From: Burkholderiaceae bacterium | Lineage (GTDB): Bacteria > Pseudomonadota > Gammaproteobacteria > Burkholderiales > Burkholderiaceae_B | DNA: 64,000 nt | Direction of reading: 5' to 3' | Assembly (NCBI GenBank): GCA_017983955.1 | Contig: JAGOAJ010000014.1 | Coordinates: 28,906 to 92,905, forward strand | Shown: positions 17,423-26,142 of the stretch, piece after piece | Position numbering within the stretch: the first letter of the stretch is position 1 | How the letters are laid out: each line of letters begins with the position of its first letter | Program-made: the position numbers and the translations under genes | Notes under the pieces: model-generated | Seen by the model: the letters and a program-made list of their open reading frames with translations, nothing else | The model's database searches: none | Told to the model about the DNA's origin: nothing

Positions 17423-17962
17423 ATGTCCACACACGGCAGCCCTACTGCAAACTCCCCTGAGCCCATAGAACCCATACTGCCGGACCTTCAGGATCCGCCC
17501 GTCAAGATACCCCTCAAGATAGAAGACTGGTGCTCTGTTCTGATCCTGGCCTTGCTGGCCGTCATCACCATGAGCAACGTGCTGGTCAGATACCTGACCA
17601 GCAGCTCGTTTGCCTGGACCGAAGAAATTTCCATTTTTCTGCTGATTGTTCTGACCATGACGGCGGGGTCGTCGGCTTTCGTGCGCCACCAACATATCCG
17701 CATTGAACTGTATGCCGATGGCGGCACGCCACAGCGCCAACACCGGCTGGCAGTCACTGCCAATACCATCGTATTGCTGTTCTTTCTGCTGCTGACTTTT
17801 CTATCGGCACGCATGCTTTACGACGACTATATGTGGCAAGACACGTCGCCCGCCATAGGGGTACCCAACTGGTGGTACACCATGTGGATGCCCATCTTAT
17901 CTGCCCTAATTTCCCTGCGCATTGCCGGTATTTTGCAGCGCCTAAAAAGGGTAGGTAAATGA
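17423..17962 (+). CDS. TRAP transporter small permease (DctQ family), cassette 3
   Basis: Protein of 179 residues with a hydrophilic N-terminal 30 residues and four membrane helices; the family pattern NVLVRYLTSSSFAWTEEIS is near residue 55. The ATG at 17423 (MSTHGSPT) was chosen because the frame stays open further upstream only inside the SET-domain gene in another frame. It overlaps the large permease by 4 bp. Gene order here is Q-M-P, unlike the P-Q-M order of the other two TRAP cassettes. Confidence 0.88.
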   Translation: MSTHGSPTANSPEPIEPILPDLQDPPVKIPLKIEDWCSVLILALLAVITMSNVLVRYLTSSSFAWTEEISIFLLIVLTMTAGSSAFVRHQHIRIELYADGGTPQRQHRLAVTANTIVLLFFLLLTFLSARMLYDDYMWQDTSPAIGVPNWWYTMWMPILSALISLRIAGILQRLKRVGK

Positions 17963-19257
17963 TCGCCGCTCTATTATTCATCAGCTTTGCTGTCCTTATG
18001 TTGATAGGCGTGCCGGTGGCTGTCGCCCTGGGGGCCGCAGGTACGCTGGCCATCGTTTTGTCCAATCTGGATACGCAATGGTTTGGCTTGTTGGCCGTAC
18101 CCCAAAGCTTCTACGCTGGGCTGGCCAAATACCCATTGCTGGCCATACCCATGTTTGTTCTGGTGGGCTCTATTTTTGACCGATCCGGCGTCGCCAGCCG
18201 TCTGGTCAGTTTTGCCATTTCCATCGTTGGGCGCGGCTCTGGAATGCTGCCCTTGGTCGCCATCACCGTTGCCATGTTTCTGGGCGGCATTTCCGGCTCG
18301 GGCCCAGCCTGCGCTGCTGCGGTCGGCGCCGTCATGATCAACTCCATGAGCCGGGCGGGCTACCCTGGGTCCTTTTCCGCCAGCATCATCGCCGCTGGCG
18401 CCGCCACCGACATCCTGATCCCGCCATCCATCGCCTTCATCGTGTATTCCGTGTTGGTGCCTCAGGCCACGGTGCCAGCGCTGTTTGCGGCGGGCATGGT
18501 GCCCGGCTTACTGGCCGGTATTGCGCTAATCATCCCTGCCGTTTGGCTATCACGCCGTCATGGCATGGGTGCGTTGGAAAGTGCTTTGCCCCGCCCGCCG
18601 TTCTGGGCCAGCCTGAAAGAGGCCGCTTGGGGCCTGATCGCGCCCGTCCTGATACTGGGCGGTATGCGCATGGGCTATTTCACCCCTACCGAAGCGGCCG
18701 TAGTAGCTGTGTTTTATGGCCTGTTTGTGGGTATGGTCATACATCGCACCATTAAATTTGCTGACCTATTTGTCATCTTGCGCGAAGCGGCCGAACTGTC
18801 TGCCGTCATTATGATTATCGTCAGCTTGGCCGGTATTTTTGCCTGGGCCCTATCCACCCTTAGCATTATCGACCCCATTACCCATGCCATAGTGAACTCT
18901 GGCCTGGGTGAGTACGGCGTGCTGGCCTTGCTGATAGCCCTGCTGGTCATTGCAGGCATGTTCCTGGACGGCATCTCTATTTTCCTGATTTTCGTACCGC
19001 TGGTGATACCCATCGCCCAGGCGTACCAGTGGGATCTGGTCTGGTTCGGCGTTATCTTGACCCTGATGGTGGCCGTCGGTCAATTCACGCCGCCACTTGC
19101 CGTGAATCTGATGGTGTCCTGCCGTATCGCCAAAGTGCCCATGGAAAGCACGGTTCGATGGGTGTTATGGCTGGTCGCCGCCATGTTTATCGTGCTGCTA
19201 TTGGTTGTTGTCTTTCCGCAATTGGCTCTCTGGTTGCCGCATTACCTTGGCTACTAA
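17959..19257 (+). CDS. TRAP transporter large permease (DctM family), cassette 3
   Basis: Membrane protein of 432 residues with typical DctM segments: KYPLLAIPMFVLVGSIFDRSGVASRLV, GGISGSGPACAAAVGAVMI, TDILIPPSIAFIVYSVL and GQFTPPLAVNLMVSC. The start overlaps the DctQ stop (ATGA). Second gene of a three-gene plus-strand operon. Confidence 0.93.
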   Translation: MIAALLFISFAVLMLIGVPVAVALGAAGTLAIVLSNLDTQWFGLLAVPQSFYAGLAKYPLLAIPMFVLVGSIFDRSGVASRLVSFAISIVGRGSGMLPLVAITVAMFLGGISGSGPACAAAVGAVMINSMSRAGYPGSFSASIIAAGAATDILIPPSIAFIVYSVLVPQATVPALFAAGMVPGLLAGIALIIPAVWLSRRHGMGALESALPRPPFWASLKEAAWGLIAPVLILGGMRMGYFTPTEAAVVAVFYGLFVGMVIHRTIKFADLFVILREAAELSAVIMIIVSLAGIFAWALSTLSIIDPITHAIVNSGLGEYGVLALLIALLVIAGMFLDGISIFLIFVPLVIPIAQAYQWDLVWFGVILTLMVAVGQFTPPLAVNLMVSCRIAKVPMESTVRWVLWLVAAMFIVLLLVVVFPQLALWLPHYLGY

Positions 19258-19308
19258 AGCCAGTGCTCTTGCCTGTTATGTTGTTTACCCTATGAATAAG
19301 GACTGTCC

Positions 19309-20340
19309 ATGAAATTACGCACCTTACTGGCCGCCATAGGCTGCACCGTTGCCGCGCTGGCCACCAGCCCTGCCGTACACGCCGCCGACTATAAATCGGA
19401 ATACAAGCTATCCATCGTTGTCGGTACGGCTTTCCCTTGGGGACAGGGCGCCGAGATCTGGTCCAACCTGGTGCGCGAGCGCACCGACGGCCGCATCAAC
19501 ATAAAACTGTATCCCGGCACCTCGCTGGTACAGGGCGACCAAACCCGCGAATTTACTGCCATACGTCAGGGCATGATAGACATGGCCGTAGGCTCCACCA
19601 TCAACTGGTCGCCCCAGGTCAAGCAACTGAACCTGTTTTCCCTGCCCTTCCTGATGCCTGACTACGCTGCTATCGACGCCCTGATCCATGGCGAAGTTGG
19701 TAAATCTCTGTTCAAAGACATCGAGAAAGCAGGCGTAGTACCCCTGGCCTGGGGTGAGAACGGCTATCGCCAGCTAAGTAACTCCAAACACGAAATTACC
19801 AAACCAGAAGATCTTAAAGGTCTGAAGCTACGCGTTGTGGGTTCGCCGTTGTACATAGACACCTACACCGCCTTGGGTGCCAACCCCACGCAAATGAGCT
19901 GGGCTGACGCACAGCCTGCGCTGGCCAGTGGGGCAGTCGACGGTCAGGAAAACCCCTTGTCCATCTACGCCGGCTCCAAGCTGTATTCGGTCGGACAAAA
20001 ATACCTGACTCTGTGGAACTACGTGGCTGACCCCTTGATTTTCGTGGTCAACAAACAAGTCTGGGAGTCCTGGACAGAAGCAGACAGGAAAATTGTGCAA
20101 GAGGCCGCCCAGGAAGCGGCCAAGCAGGAAATCGTCATCGCCCGCACTGGCGTCACCCCTGAAGATCCTGCCATGCTCAAGGAAATCGAAGCTCAGGGCG
20201 TAACAGTAACTTCGTTAACACCCGAGCAGCACGACGCTTTCGCTAAAGCGACTCAGCCGGTATTCGATAAATGGAAAAAAACCATAGGCGAAGACCTGGT
20301 TAACCAGGCCCTGAAAGACATAGAAAACCGCAAGAAATAA
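19309..20340 (+). CDS. TRAP transporter substrate-binding protein (DctP family), cassette 3
   Basis: Periplasmic receptor of 343 residues. The signal peptide ends at about residue 25 (LATSPAVHA). Core motifs are WGENGYRQLSNSKHEITKPEDL, LKLRVVGSPLY (carboxylate-binding Arg) and SGAVDGQENPLSIYAGSKLY. It ends 2 bp from the convergent AMP nucleosidase gene. The ligand is unknown, probably a carboxylic acid by family. Confidence 0.93.
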   Translation: MKLRTLLAAIGCTVAALATSPAVHAADYKSEYKLSIVVGTAFPWGQGAEIWSNLVRERTDGRINIKLYPGTSLVQGDQTREFTAIRQGMIDMAVGSTINWSPQVKQLNLFSLPFLMPDYAAIDALIHGEVGKSLFKDIEKAGVVPLAWGENGYRQLSNSKHEITKPEDLKGLKLRVVGSPLYIDTYTALGANPTQMSWADAQPALASGAVDGQENPLSIYAGSKLYSVGQKYLTLWNYVADPLIFVVNKQVWESWTEADRKIVQEAAQEAAKQEIVIARTGVTPEDPAMLKEIEAQGVTVTSLTPEQHDAFAKATQPVFDKWKKTIGEDLVNQALKDIENRKK

Positions 20341-20342
20341 TC

Positions 20343-21842
20343 TTATTTAAATGCGGTCTCTATAAAGCTGCGCAGCTTGCGCGAATGCAGTCGCTCACGC
20401 GGCATTTCGCGCAAGCTTTCCAAGGCATGTATGCCTATCTGTAAATGCTGACCCACCTGGGTACGATAAAAGTCACTGGCCATACCGGGCAGCTTCAGCT
20501 CTCCGTGCAAGGGTTTGTCTGACACGCACAACAACGTTCCATAGGGCACGCGAAAGCGAAAACCGTTGGCGGCGATAGTGGCTGACTCCATATCCAAGGC
20601 AATCGCGCGCGACTGTGACAAGCGCTGCACGGGTTCGTGGTGATCACGCAGCTCCCAGTTGCGGTTGTCTATGCTGGCGACCGTGCCAGTACGCATAATT
20701 TTCTTCAGATCCCAACCACTTAAACCGGACACTTCAGCCACGGCGTCCTCTAGGGCGATCTGAACTTCGGCCAAGGGTGGCACAGGTACCCATAGGGGCA
20801 GATCATCATCAAGCACATGGTCCTGACGTACATAGCCATGCGCCAGCACGTAATCGCCCAGGCGCTGGGTGGTACGCAAACCCGCACAATGCCCCAGCAT
20901 CAGCCAGGCTGATGGCCGCAATACCGCCACATGGTCGGTAATGGTTTTGGCGTTGGATGGACCTACCCCAATATTGATTAAGGTAATGCCCATGTGCTGA
21001 TCGCGCACCAAATGGTAAGACGGCATCTGCGGGCCACGCGCTATAGGTTCGCCTTGCGGCACAGCATCAGGACCGGCATACGTAATAATATTGCCCGGCT
21101 CCACCAGCGCGGTATAGCCACCTTCGCCACGTGCCAGCGTGTCTTTCGCCCACTGGCAGAATTCATCGACGTAAAACTGATAGTTGGTAAACAGTACGAA
21201 GTTCTGAAAATGCTTAGGTGCAGTGGCCGTGTAGTGTTGCAGGCGATGCAGCGAATAATCCACACGCGGCGCAGTAAATGGCGCCAGCGGCTGGGCTTCG
21301 CCAGGCAGACCTTGCCAAGTACCGTTCACAATGGCGTCGTCAGTGACCGCCAGATCCGGCACGTCGAAATAATCCCTTAGGGTTTTGCCAACGGCGTCGG
21401 AATACACACCTTCCACATAGTCGCCATCGGCAAACGAAAAATGCAGCGGTATCGGCATATCGGACTCACCGATTTCCACCGGCACACCGTGGTTTTTTAT
21501 CAGCAAGCCTATCTGTTCCAGCAAGTAATCGAAATACAGCGCTGGCTGGGTAACCGTAGTGACGTAGGTGCCAGGCTCGACCACATGGCCATACGACAAA
21601 CGACTATCCACCTCTTGATAGGTATCAACGCGTATACGTATCGCCGGATAGCAGGCCCGCACGCGCTGCATAGGCACCAGCGTCCCGCTGGCATAGCGAC
21701 TAAAGGCTTCTCGTATAAACGCGGTATTTCTGGCATAAATATCCACCAGACGCTGGGTAGCGGCACGCGCATCCATATAGCCAGTAAAGGCCATCATGGG
21801 CGGCAAAAGCACCGGGCTGTCAGAATTCAAAGAATCAAGCAT
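20343..21842 (-). CDS. amn: AMP nucleosidase
   Basis: Hydrolyses AMP to adenine and ribose 5-phosphate, controlling adenylate levels and purine salvage. The protein has 499 residues, close to the usual 484-500, with the family-specific N-terminal domain (YPAIRIRVDTYQEVDSRLSYGHV) and the nucleoside-phosphorylase-like catalytic domain (TLINIGVGPSNAKTITDHVAVLRP, LGHCAGLR, ALDMESATIAANGFRFRVPYGTLL). The ATG at 21842 is preferred over in-frame GTGs at 21851 and 21854. It is divergent from the carrier gene at 21882 and forms part of a purine-themed stretch. Confidence 0.93.
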   Translation of the reverse strand: MLDSLNSDSPVLLPPMMAFTGYMDARAATQRLVDIYARNTAFIREAFSRYASGTLVPMQRVRACYPAIRIRVDTYQEVDSRLSYGHVVEPGTYVTTVTQPALYFDYLLEQIGLLIKNHGVPVEIGESDMPIPLHFSFADGDYVEGVYSDAVGKTLRDYFDVPDLAVTDDAIVNGTWQGLPGEAQPLAPFTAPRVDYSLHRLQHYTATAPKHFQNFVLFTNYQFYVDEFCQWAKDTLARGEGGYTALVEPGNIITYAGPDAVPQGEPIARGPQMPSYHLVRDQHMGITLINIGVGPSNAKTITDHVAVLRPSAWLMLGHCAGLRTTQRLGDYVLAHGYVRQDHVLDDDLPLWVPVPPLAEVQIALEDAVAEVSGLSGWDLKKIMRTGTVASIDNRNWELRDHHEPVQRLSQSRAIALDMESATIAANGFRFRVPYGTLLCVSDKPLHGELKLPGMASDFYRTQVGQHLQIGIHALESLREMPRERLHSRKLRSFIETAFK

Positions 21843-21881
21843 ACTTACCACCACAAAAGCAGACTGAAGAAAGGATACACC

Positions 21882-22814
21882 TTGGCCGTTATCTTAAACA
21901 CGGTATTCCCACTGTTCGCCCTGATACTAATAGGTTTCCTGGCAGCACGCCTAAATTTACTGGGCGCCGACGCCGTCACTGCCCTGAATAAATTTGTGGT
22001 CTGGATGGCACTGCCCGCCCTGATGTTTCAGGCCATGGCGCAAATTTCCTGGGAAGACATCAATCAACCTGGCTACGTAGCGGCCACCAGCCTGTCCATG
22101 GCCCTGATCTTTGGCCTGGCTTACCTGCTGGACCGCAAACGGCGACTGGCCGACATTAGCCTGGAAGGGCTTGCTGCCTCGTATTCTAATACGGGCTATA
22201 TGGGCATACCACTGGCCCTGATGGTTTTTGGCGACAGCATATTACCCGCTGTCGTGATTGCCATGCTGCTGACCGCTTGCGGGCTGTTTGCCTTTTCCAT
22301 CGCCCTGATAGAAATCGATCTACAGGGCTCGGGCAGTCTGTGGCGTACCGCCGCCAAAGTTGGCAAATCGCTGGCCATTAACCCTTTGGTGGCCGCACCA
22401 GCAGCGGGCCTGATCGTCGCCGCCTTCCAACTACCCTTGCCATCAGGCGTGTATCGTTTCACCACTTTGCTGGGCGCGGCGGCCAGCCCCTGTGCCCTGG
22501 TGACCATAGGACTATTCCTGGCCCATGGCCAAGCCACCCGCCAGCATCTTGCCGTAGGGCGCATCGTCTTCTTGAAATTAATCCTGCACCCCTTGCTAAC
22601 CTTCGTACTGGTGCGCTGGGTATTTGACATGCCACCTATGTGGGCCAACGCCGCCATTTTGCTTAGCGCCCTGCCCGTAGGCACTGGCCCTTTTATGCTG
22701 GCAGCACTCTATGGCCGCGAACCCGCCGTAACATCACGAGCCATATTGATGTCTACCGTGCTATCCGTGGTTACGGTTTCTGTCTTATTGGGCTGGATAA
22801 ATAGCGCAGGCTGA
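21882..22814 (+). CDS. AEC family (auxin efflux carrier-type) transporter
   Basis: Membrane protein of 310 residues with about ten helices in two inverted halves, the usual size for bacterial AEC carriers. The chain begins AVILNTVFPLFALILIGFLAA; the unwound-helix region SNTGYMGIPLALMVFGD and the C-terminal LSALPVGTGPFMLAALYG are typical. The start is TTG at 21882, 6 bp after AAAGGA. A longer upstream open frame lies antisense to the amn gene and is not expected to be translated. Substrates in the family include malonate, malate and other anions; none can be assigned here. It ends 1 bp from the convergent pterin dehydratase gene. Confidence 0.85.
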   Translation: MAVILNTVFPLFALILIGFLAARLNLLGADAVTALNKFVVWMALPALMFQAMAQISWEDINQPGYVAATSLSMALIFGLAYLLDRKRRLADISLEGLAASYSNTGYMGIPLALMVFGDSILPAVVIAMLLTACGLFAFSIALIEIDLQGSGSLWRTAAKVGKSLAINPLVAAPAAGLIVAAFQLPLPSGVYRFTTLLGAAASPCALVTIGLFLAHGQATRQHLAVGRIVFLKLILHPLLTFVLVRWVFDMPPMWANAAILLSALPVGTGPFMLAALYGREPAVTSRAILMSTVLSVVTVSVLLGWINSAG

Positions 22815-22815
22815 T

Positions 22816-23106
22816 TCAGGCCAAGGCATCCATAAACAAGGCCAGGTCTATGTCACGCTGGGTCACACCCTGGGCTTCGTGGGTAGTCATGGTCACCTCC
22901 ACACGGTTGTAGACATTGCTCCATTCTGGATGATGGTTGTTTTTTTCCGCCTGCATGGCGACCCGCGCCATGAAGCCAAAGGCCTGATTGAAATTCCTGA
23001 ACTTGAAGACCTTATGAATGGCATCACGGCCATCAACAACATCCCAGCCCTGCAACTGTTGCACGGCCTGTTCAGGAGCAATACGCGTAGGAGGAATCTT
23101 AGCCAT
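22816..23106 (-). CDS. 4a-hydroxytetrahydrobiopterin dehydratase (pterin-4-alpha-carbinolamine dehydratase)
   Basis: Protein of 96 residues that recycles the pterin cofactor of aromatic amino-acid hydroxylases by dehydrating the carbinolamine. The family signature [16 protein letters not shown] begins at residue 54 with the His-His-Pro active site, followed by the THEAQGVT segment. Full length for the family. No phenylalanine hydroxylase gene is adjacent. Confidence 0.93.
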   Translation of the reverse strand: MAKIPPTRIAPEQAVQQLQGWDVVDGRDAIHKVFKFRNFNQAFGFMARVAMQAEKNNHHPEWSNVYNRVEVTMTTHEAQGVTQRDIDLALFMDALA

Positions 23107-23189
23107 TCCATAGCATATACTACTTATCGGTAACAGCTTGTTCTGGAAAGCAATAAACGATAAACCACAGCCTTGCGGGAAAACCTGAC

Positions 23190-23711
23190 TTGAACCCTAG
23201 CACCACGCCATCACTCGCCTTGCTGTCGCAGGCAGACTGCGACAGTTTTACCGCCCAACTGGGCGATATTTTTGAGCACTCGCCTTGGGTCGCCACCGCT
23301 GCCTGGGCACAACGCCCCTTCAGCACCGTAGATGCCCTGCACCAGGCCATGGTCGCTGCGGTACTAGCCGCCAGCCATGACCAGCAGTTGGCCCTGATCC
23401 AAGCTCACCCCGAACTGGCAGGCAAAGAAGCCGCCAGCGGCACCCTGACCAATGCATCCACCGCCGAACAACGTGGCGCCGGGCTGGACCAATGCAGCAA
23501 CGACGAACTTGCCCGACTGCGCGCACTGAATGCCGCCTATCGCACACACTTTGGTTTCCCCTTTGTGATTGCCGTCAAAGGCTTAAGTCGCTATCAGATC
23601 ATGGACGCCATTAACGCCAGGCTAGAAAACGACGCCGCGACAGAATTTCAGACCAGTCTGCTGGAAATCGGCAAAATCGGGCGTTTCCGCCTGGACGCCC
23701 TACTTGGCTAA
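23190..23711 (+). CDS. uraD: 2-oxo-4-hydroxy-4-carboxy-5-ureidoimidazoline (OHCU) decarboxylase
   Basis: Third step of urate to S-allantoin conversion. Protein of 173 residues, helical, with the motifs [17 protein letters not shown] (catalytic His73), the segment beginning [20 protein letters not shown], and FPFVIAVKG. Initiation appears to be TTG at 23190 with a weak GGGA upstream. It lies 18 bp before allA, so the pair is probably one unit. The urate-oxidase and hydrolase partners are not in the window. Confidence 0.92.
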   Translation: MNPSTTPSLALLSQADCDSFTAQLGDIFEHSPWVATAAWAQRPFSTVDALHQAMVAAVLAASHDQQLALIQAHPELAGKEAASGTLTNASTAEQRGAGLDQCSNDELARLRALNAAYRTHFGFPFVIAVKGLSRYQIMDAINARLENDAATEFQTSLLEIGKIGRFRLDALLG

Positions 23712-23729
23712 ACCACAGCAAGGACACAG

Positions 23730-24227
23730 ATGACACCCATTACGCTTACCCCGCTGCCCCTGACCTCCGAGGCGTTCGCCCCTTACGGCCAAGTCATAGA
23801 GGCATCCGACGCGGCTAATCACTTTTCCATTAACGAAGGCAACACAGAGCGCTACCACGACCTGGCCCGCATAGAGCCCGGCCCGGAGGGTCACGCCATA
23901 GTGTCTATTTTCCGTGGCCTGCCCCGCACCCTGCCTTTTGAAGTCACCATGATGGAGCGCCATCCTTTGGGTAGCCAGGCCTTTATCCCCATGTCCGGGC
24001 GGCCGTATCTGGTGGTCGTCGCCCCAGCTGGCGACCCACCCACTGTGGAAACATTGAAAGTGTTTTACTGTCGTGGCGACCAGGGCGTCAATTACGACAC
24101 TGGCGTCTGGCACCACCCCTTGCTGGCTTTGGATGCTGTGTCCGATTTCATCATCATCGATCGCAGTGGCCCCAACCCAAACTGCGACATCATAGAACTG
24201 GCGCGTCGCGGGGTGATTGCGAACTAA
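23730..24227 (+). CDS. allA: Ureidoglycolate lyase
   Basis: Splits ureidoglycolate to glyoxylate and urea, the last carbon-yielding step of allantoin breakdown. Protein of 165 residues (family about 160). Cupin-like core with FAPYGQVIE near the N-terminus, [33 protein letters not shown] and FIIIDR. Start ATG at 23730 with AAGGA upstream. Follows uraD; its product glyoxylate fits the malate synthase gene downstream. Confidence 0.93.
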   Translation: MTPITLTPLPLTSEAFAPYGQVIEASDAANHFSINEGNTERYHDLARIEPGPEGHAIVSIFRGLPRTLPFEVTMMERHPLGSQAFIPMSGRPYLVVVAPAGDPPTVETLKVFYCRGDQGVNYDTGVWHHPLLALDAVSDFIIIDRSGPNPNCDIIELARRGVIAN

Positions 24228-24234
24228 GCTACTT

Positions 24235-24251
24235 AAACCCTTTTAGGGTTT
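24235..24251. terminator. Short hairpin between convergent allA and LysR gene
   Basis: AAACCCT-TTT-AGGGTTT in the 27-bp gap between the allA stop and the LysR stop. Small, with a T-rich loop and flank; plausible as a weak bidirectional terminator. Confidence 0.35.
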
Positions 24252-24254
24252 GAT

Positions 24255-25193
24255 CTAGTTACCTTCCCAGTAACCTGGCTGGGCATAGATATTCTTTATG
24301 TGGTCAATAAAATAACGGACCTTGGCAGGTAAGTAACGCTGCTGGGGATATACCGCCTGGATGTCATAGCTGGGTGCGGCAAATTCGTCCAGCACGGTAA
24401 TCAGTTCACCACGCTTTAGTTCGGCCTGAATTTCCCAGGTTGAACGCCAGCCCACGCCCAGACCCTGCTTGACCCAACTATGCAGCAATTCACCATCGTT
24501 GCAGTCCAAATTTCCATCCACACGTACAGCCATCAGCTTGCCATCACGCACGAACACCCAGCCCCGTGGCTGACCACCCTGTAAATTAAACGCCAGGCAG
24601 TTATGCCTCACCAGGTCTTCGGGCACACGCGGCATCCCATGCAACGCAAAGTACGCTGGCGTCCCGCACACCACACGCCGATTCGGAAACAACCTGACAG
24701 CTACATAATCAGGGTCAGTGACTTCCCCCACCCTTATTGCCATGTCATAACCATCGTGGACCAAATCCACTATGCTGTCCGTCAAGTTAAATGACAGTTT
24801 AAGATCAGGATACAAGGCCTGAAAGGCCGTGGCATGAGGCGCCACATGCCGCCGTCCAAACGCCGCTGGCGCCGACACTACCAAATGCCCGCCCACCACA
24901 TTACGGCCTGCGCTGACACTGGCCTCGGCCGCATCGAAGTCCTGTAGCAAACGTATGGACTGTTCCAGGAACTGTTCACCCAGTTCGGTCAGCATCAAAC
25001 CACGGGTAGACCTATGCACCAGTTGCACGCCCAGGCGACGCTCTAACGCGTTAAGTCGCCGCCCCATCACGACGGGAGTCACCCCTTCGCTAACCGCCGC
25101 CGCTGCAAAACTGCCCTTTTCTGCCGCCAGCACAAAGCTGCGTATTTCCGTATAGCGTCCCACCAGCACCTCCAGTATCTTGTGTGTCAGCAT
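24255..25193 (-). CDS. LysR family transcriptional regulator
   Basis: Protein of 312 residues. The N-terminal helix-turn-helix is at about 14-75 (FVLAAEKGSFAAAAVSEGVTPVVMGRRLNALERRLGVQLVHR). The C-terminal substrate-binding domain has AFGRRHVAPHATAFQALYPDLKL and GYDMAIRVG. It is divergent from hyi-glcB across a 127-bp gap, the classic LysR layout, so control of hyi (and perhaps glcB) by a glyoxylate-related ligand is likely (inference). Confidence 0.92.
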   Translation of the reverse strand: MLTHKILEVLVGRYTEIRSFVLAAEKGSFAAAAVSEGVTPVVMGRRLNALERRLGVQLVHRSTRGLMLTELGEQFLEQSIRLLQDFDAAEASVSAGRNVVGGHLVVSAPAAFGRRHVAPHATAFQALYPDLKLSFNLTDSIVDLVHDGYDMAIRVGEVTDPDYVAVRLFPNRRVVCGTPAYFALHGMPRVPEDLVRHNCLAFNLQGGQPRGWVFVRDGKLMAVRVDGNLDCNDGELLHSWVKQGLGVGWRSTWEIQAELKRGELITVLDEFAAPSYDIQAVYPQQRYLPAKVRYFIDHIKNIYAQPGYWEGN

Positions 25194-25220
25194 ATACTAA
25201 AAGTATGCTCGGTAGGGATG

Positions 25221-25239
25221 ACACTAGCTATTCAAGTGT
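25221..25239. promoter_or_regulatory. Candidate LysR-type operator in the LysR-hyi gap
   Basis: Dyad ACACT-N9-AGTGT in the divergent promoter region. It is not an exact T-N11-A box. A second small dyad, GCCAG-N5-CTGGC, lies at 25268-25282. Confidence 0.3.
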
Positions 25240-25320
25240 TACGGTTTTCCGTCTACTCTGTAGTCAGGCCAGGGGGTCTGGCATTTTCTAACCCTGCAAA
25301 AACCTTGCTACATCGTATCT

Positions 25321-26103
25321 ATGCCTAAATTTTCTGCCAATCTGTCCATGCTGTTTCATGAGGTCGACTTCATGGACAGGTTTAGTGCAGCCGCCGCCAG
25401 CGGTTTCCAGGCAGTGGAATGCCAATTCCCATATGGTCATGACGCCGCCCTGCTGGCTGAACAACTGCATAGCCACAAGCTAACTATGGTGCTGCATAAC
25501 CTGCCTCCGGGTGACTGGGACGCTGGCGAACGCGGCATAGCCTGTCACCCTGATCGCCGCGCAGAATTCCGTGCTGGCGTACAGCTAGCCATAGACTATG
25601 CCACGGCACTAGGATGCAAACAACTTAACTGCTTGGCCGGCATTACCCCCAAGGGAGTAACCCAGGAAACCGCCAACGCCACCTTGCTGGACAACCTGCG
25701 CTACGCCGCCCATGCCCTGCAACAAGTCGATATCCGCTTATTGATAGAACCCATCAATAACTACGATATCCCTGGCTTTCACCTAAACACCACACAGCAG
25801 GCCATGGAACTGATACGCGCCAGCGACTGCACGAATTTATTCCTGCAATATGACGTCTATCACGCCCAGCGAACCGAGGGTGAGCTGGCCACCACCATCG
25901 CCGTCTGCCTGCCCCATATTGCGCACATCCAAGTAGCCGACAACCCGGGTCGCCACGAACCCGGCAGCGGGGAAATCAACTACCCCTGGCTATTTCGTCA
26001 TATAGACCGCCTGGGCTACGACGGCTGGATAGGGTGTGAATACCGCCCAGCTACGACCACTCAAGCAGGGCTGGCCTGGCTACATGCCGCCAGGGCCGCC
26101 TGA
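25321..26103 (+). CDS. hyi: Hydroxypyruvate isomerase
   Basis: Interconverts hydroxypyruvate and tartronate semialdehyde in glyoxylate use. Protein of 260 residues with an AP-endonuclease-2-like TIM barrel. It begins MPKFSANLSMLFHEVDFMDR as Hyi proteins do, with LLIEPINNYDIPGF (metal-binding Glu), YDVYHAQ, HIQVADNPGRHEPGSGEINY and GCEYRP. No convincing ribosome site precedes the ATG. It lies 39 bp before glcB. The usual partners glyoxylate carboligase and tartronate semialdehyde reductase are not in the window. Confidence 0.92.
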   Translation: MPKFSANLSMLFHEVDFMDRFSAAAASGFQAVECQFPYGHDAALLAEQLHSHKLTMVLHNLPPGDWDAGERGIACHPDRRAEFRAGVQLAIDYATALGCKQLNCLAGITPKGVTQETANATLLDNLRYAAHALQQVDIRLLIEPINNYDIPGFHLNTTQQAMELIRASDCTNLFLQYDVYHAQRTEGELATTIAVCLPHIAHIQVADNPGRHEPGSGEINYPWLFRHIDRLGYDGWIGCEYRPATTTQAGLAWLHAARAA

Positions 26104-26142
26104 ATATCCATACTCATTTTCAAATACTTTAAGGAAAGCCAC

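Noticed and set aside
21441-21881. Long in-frame extension upstream of the AEC carrier
   Set aside because: It lies antisense to the amn coding sequence, is rich in His/Arg/Gln without any family pattern, and the TTG at 21882 with a good ribosome site gives the normal family length.
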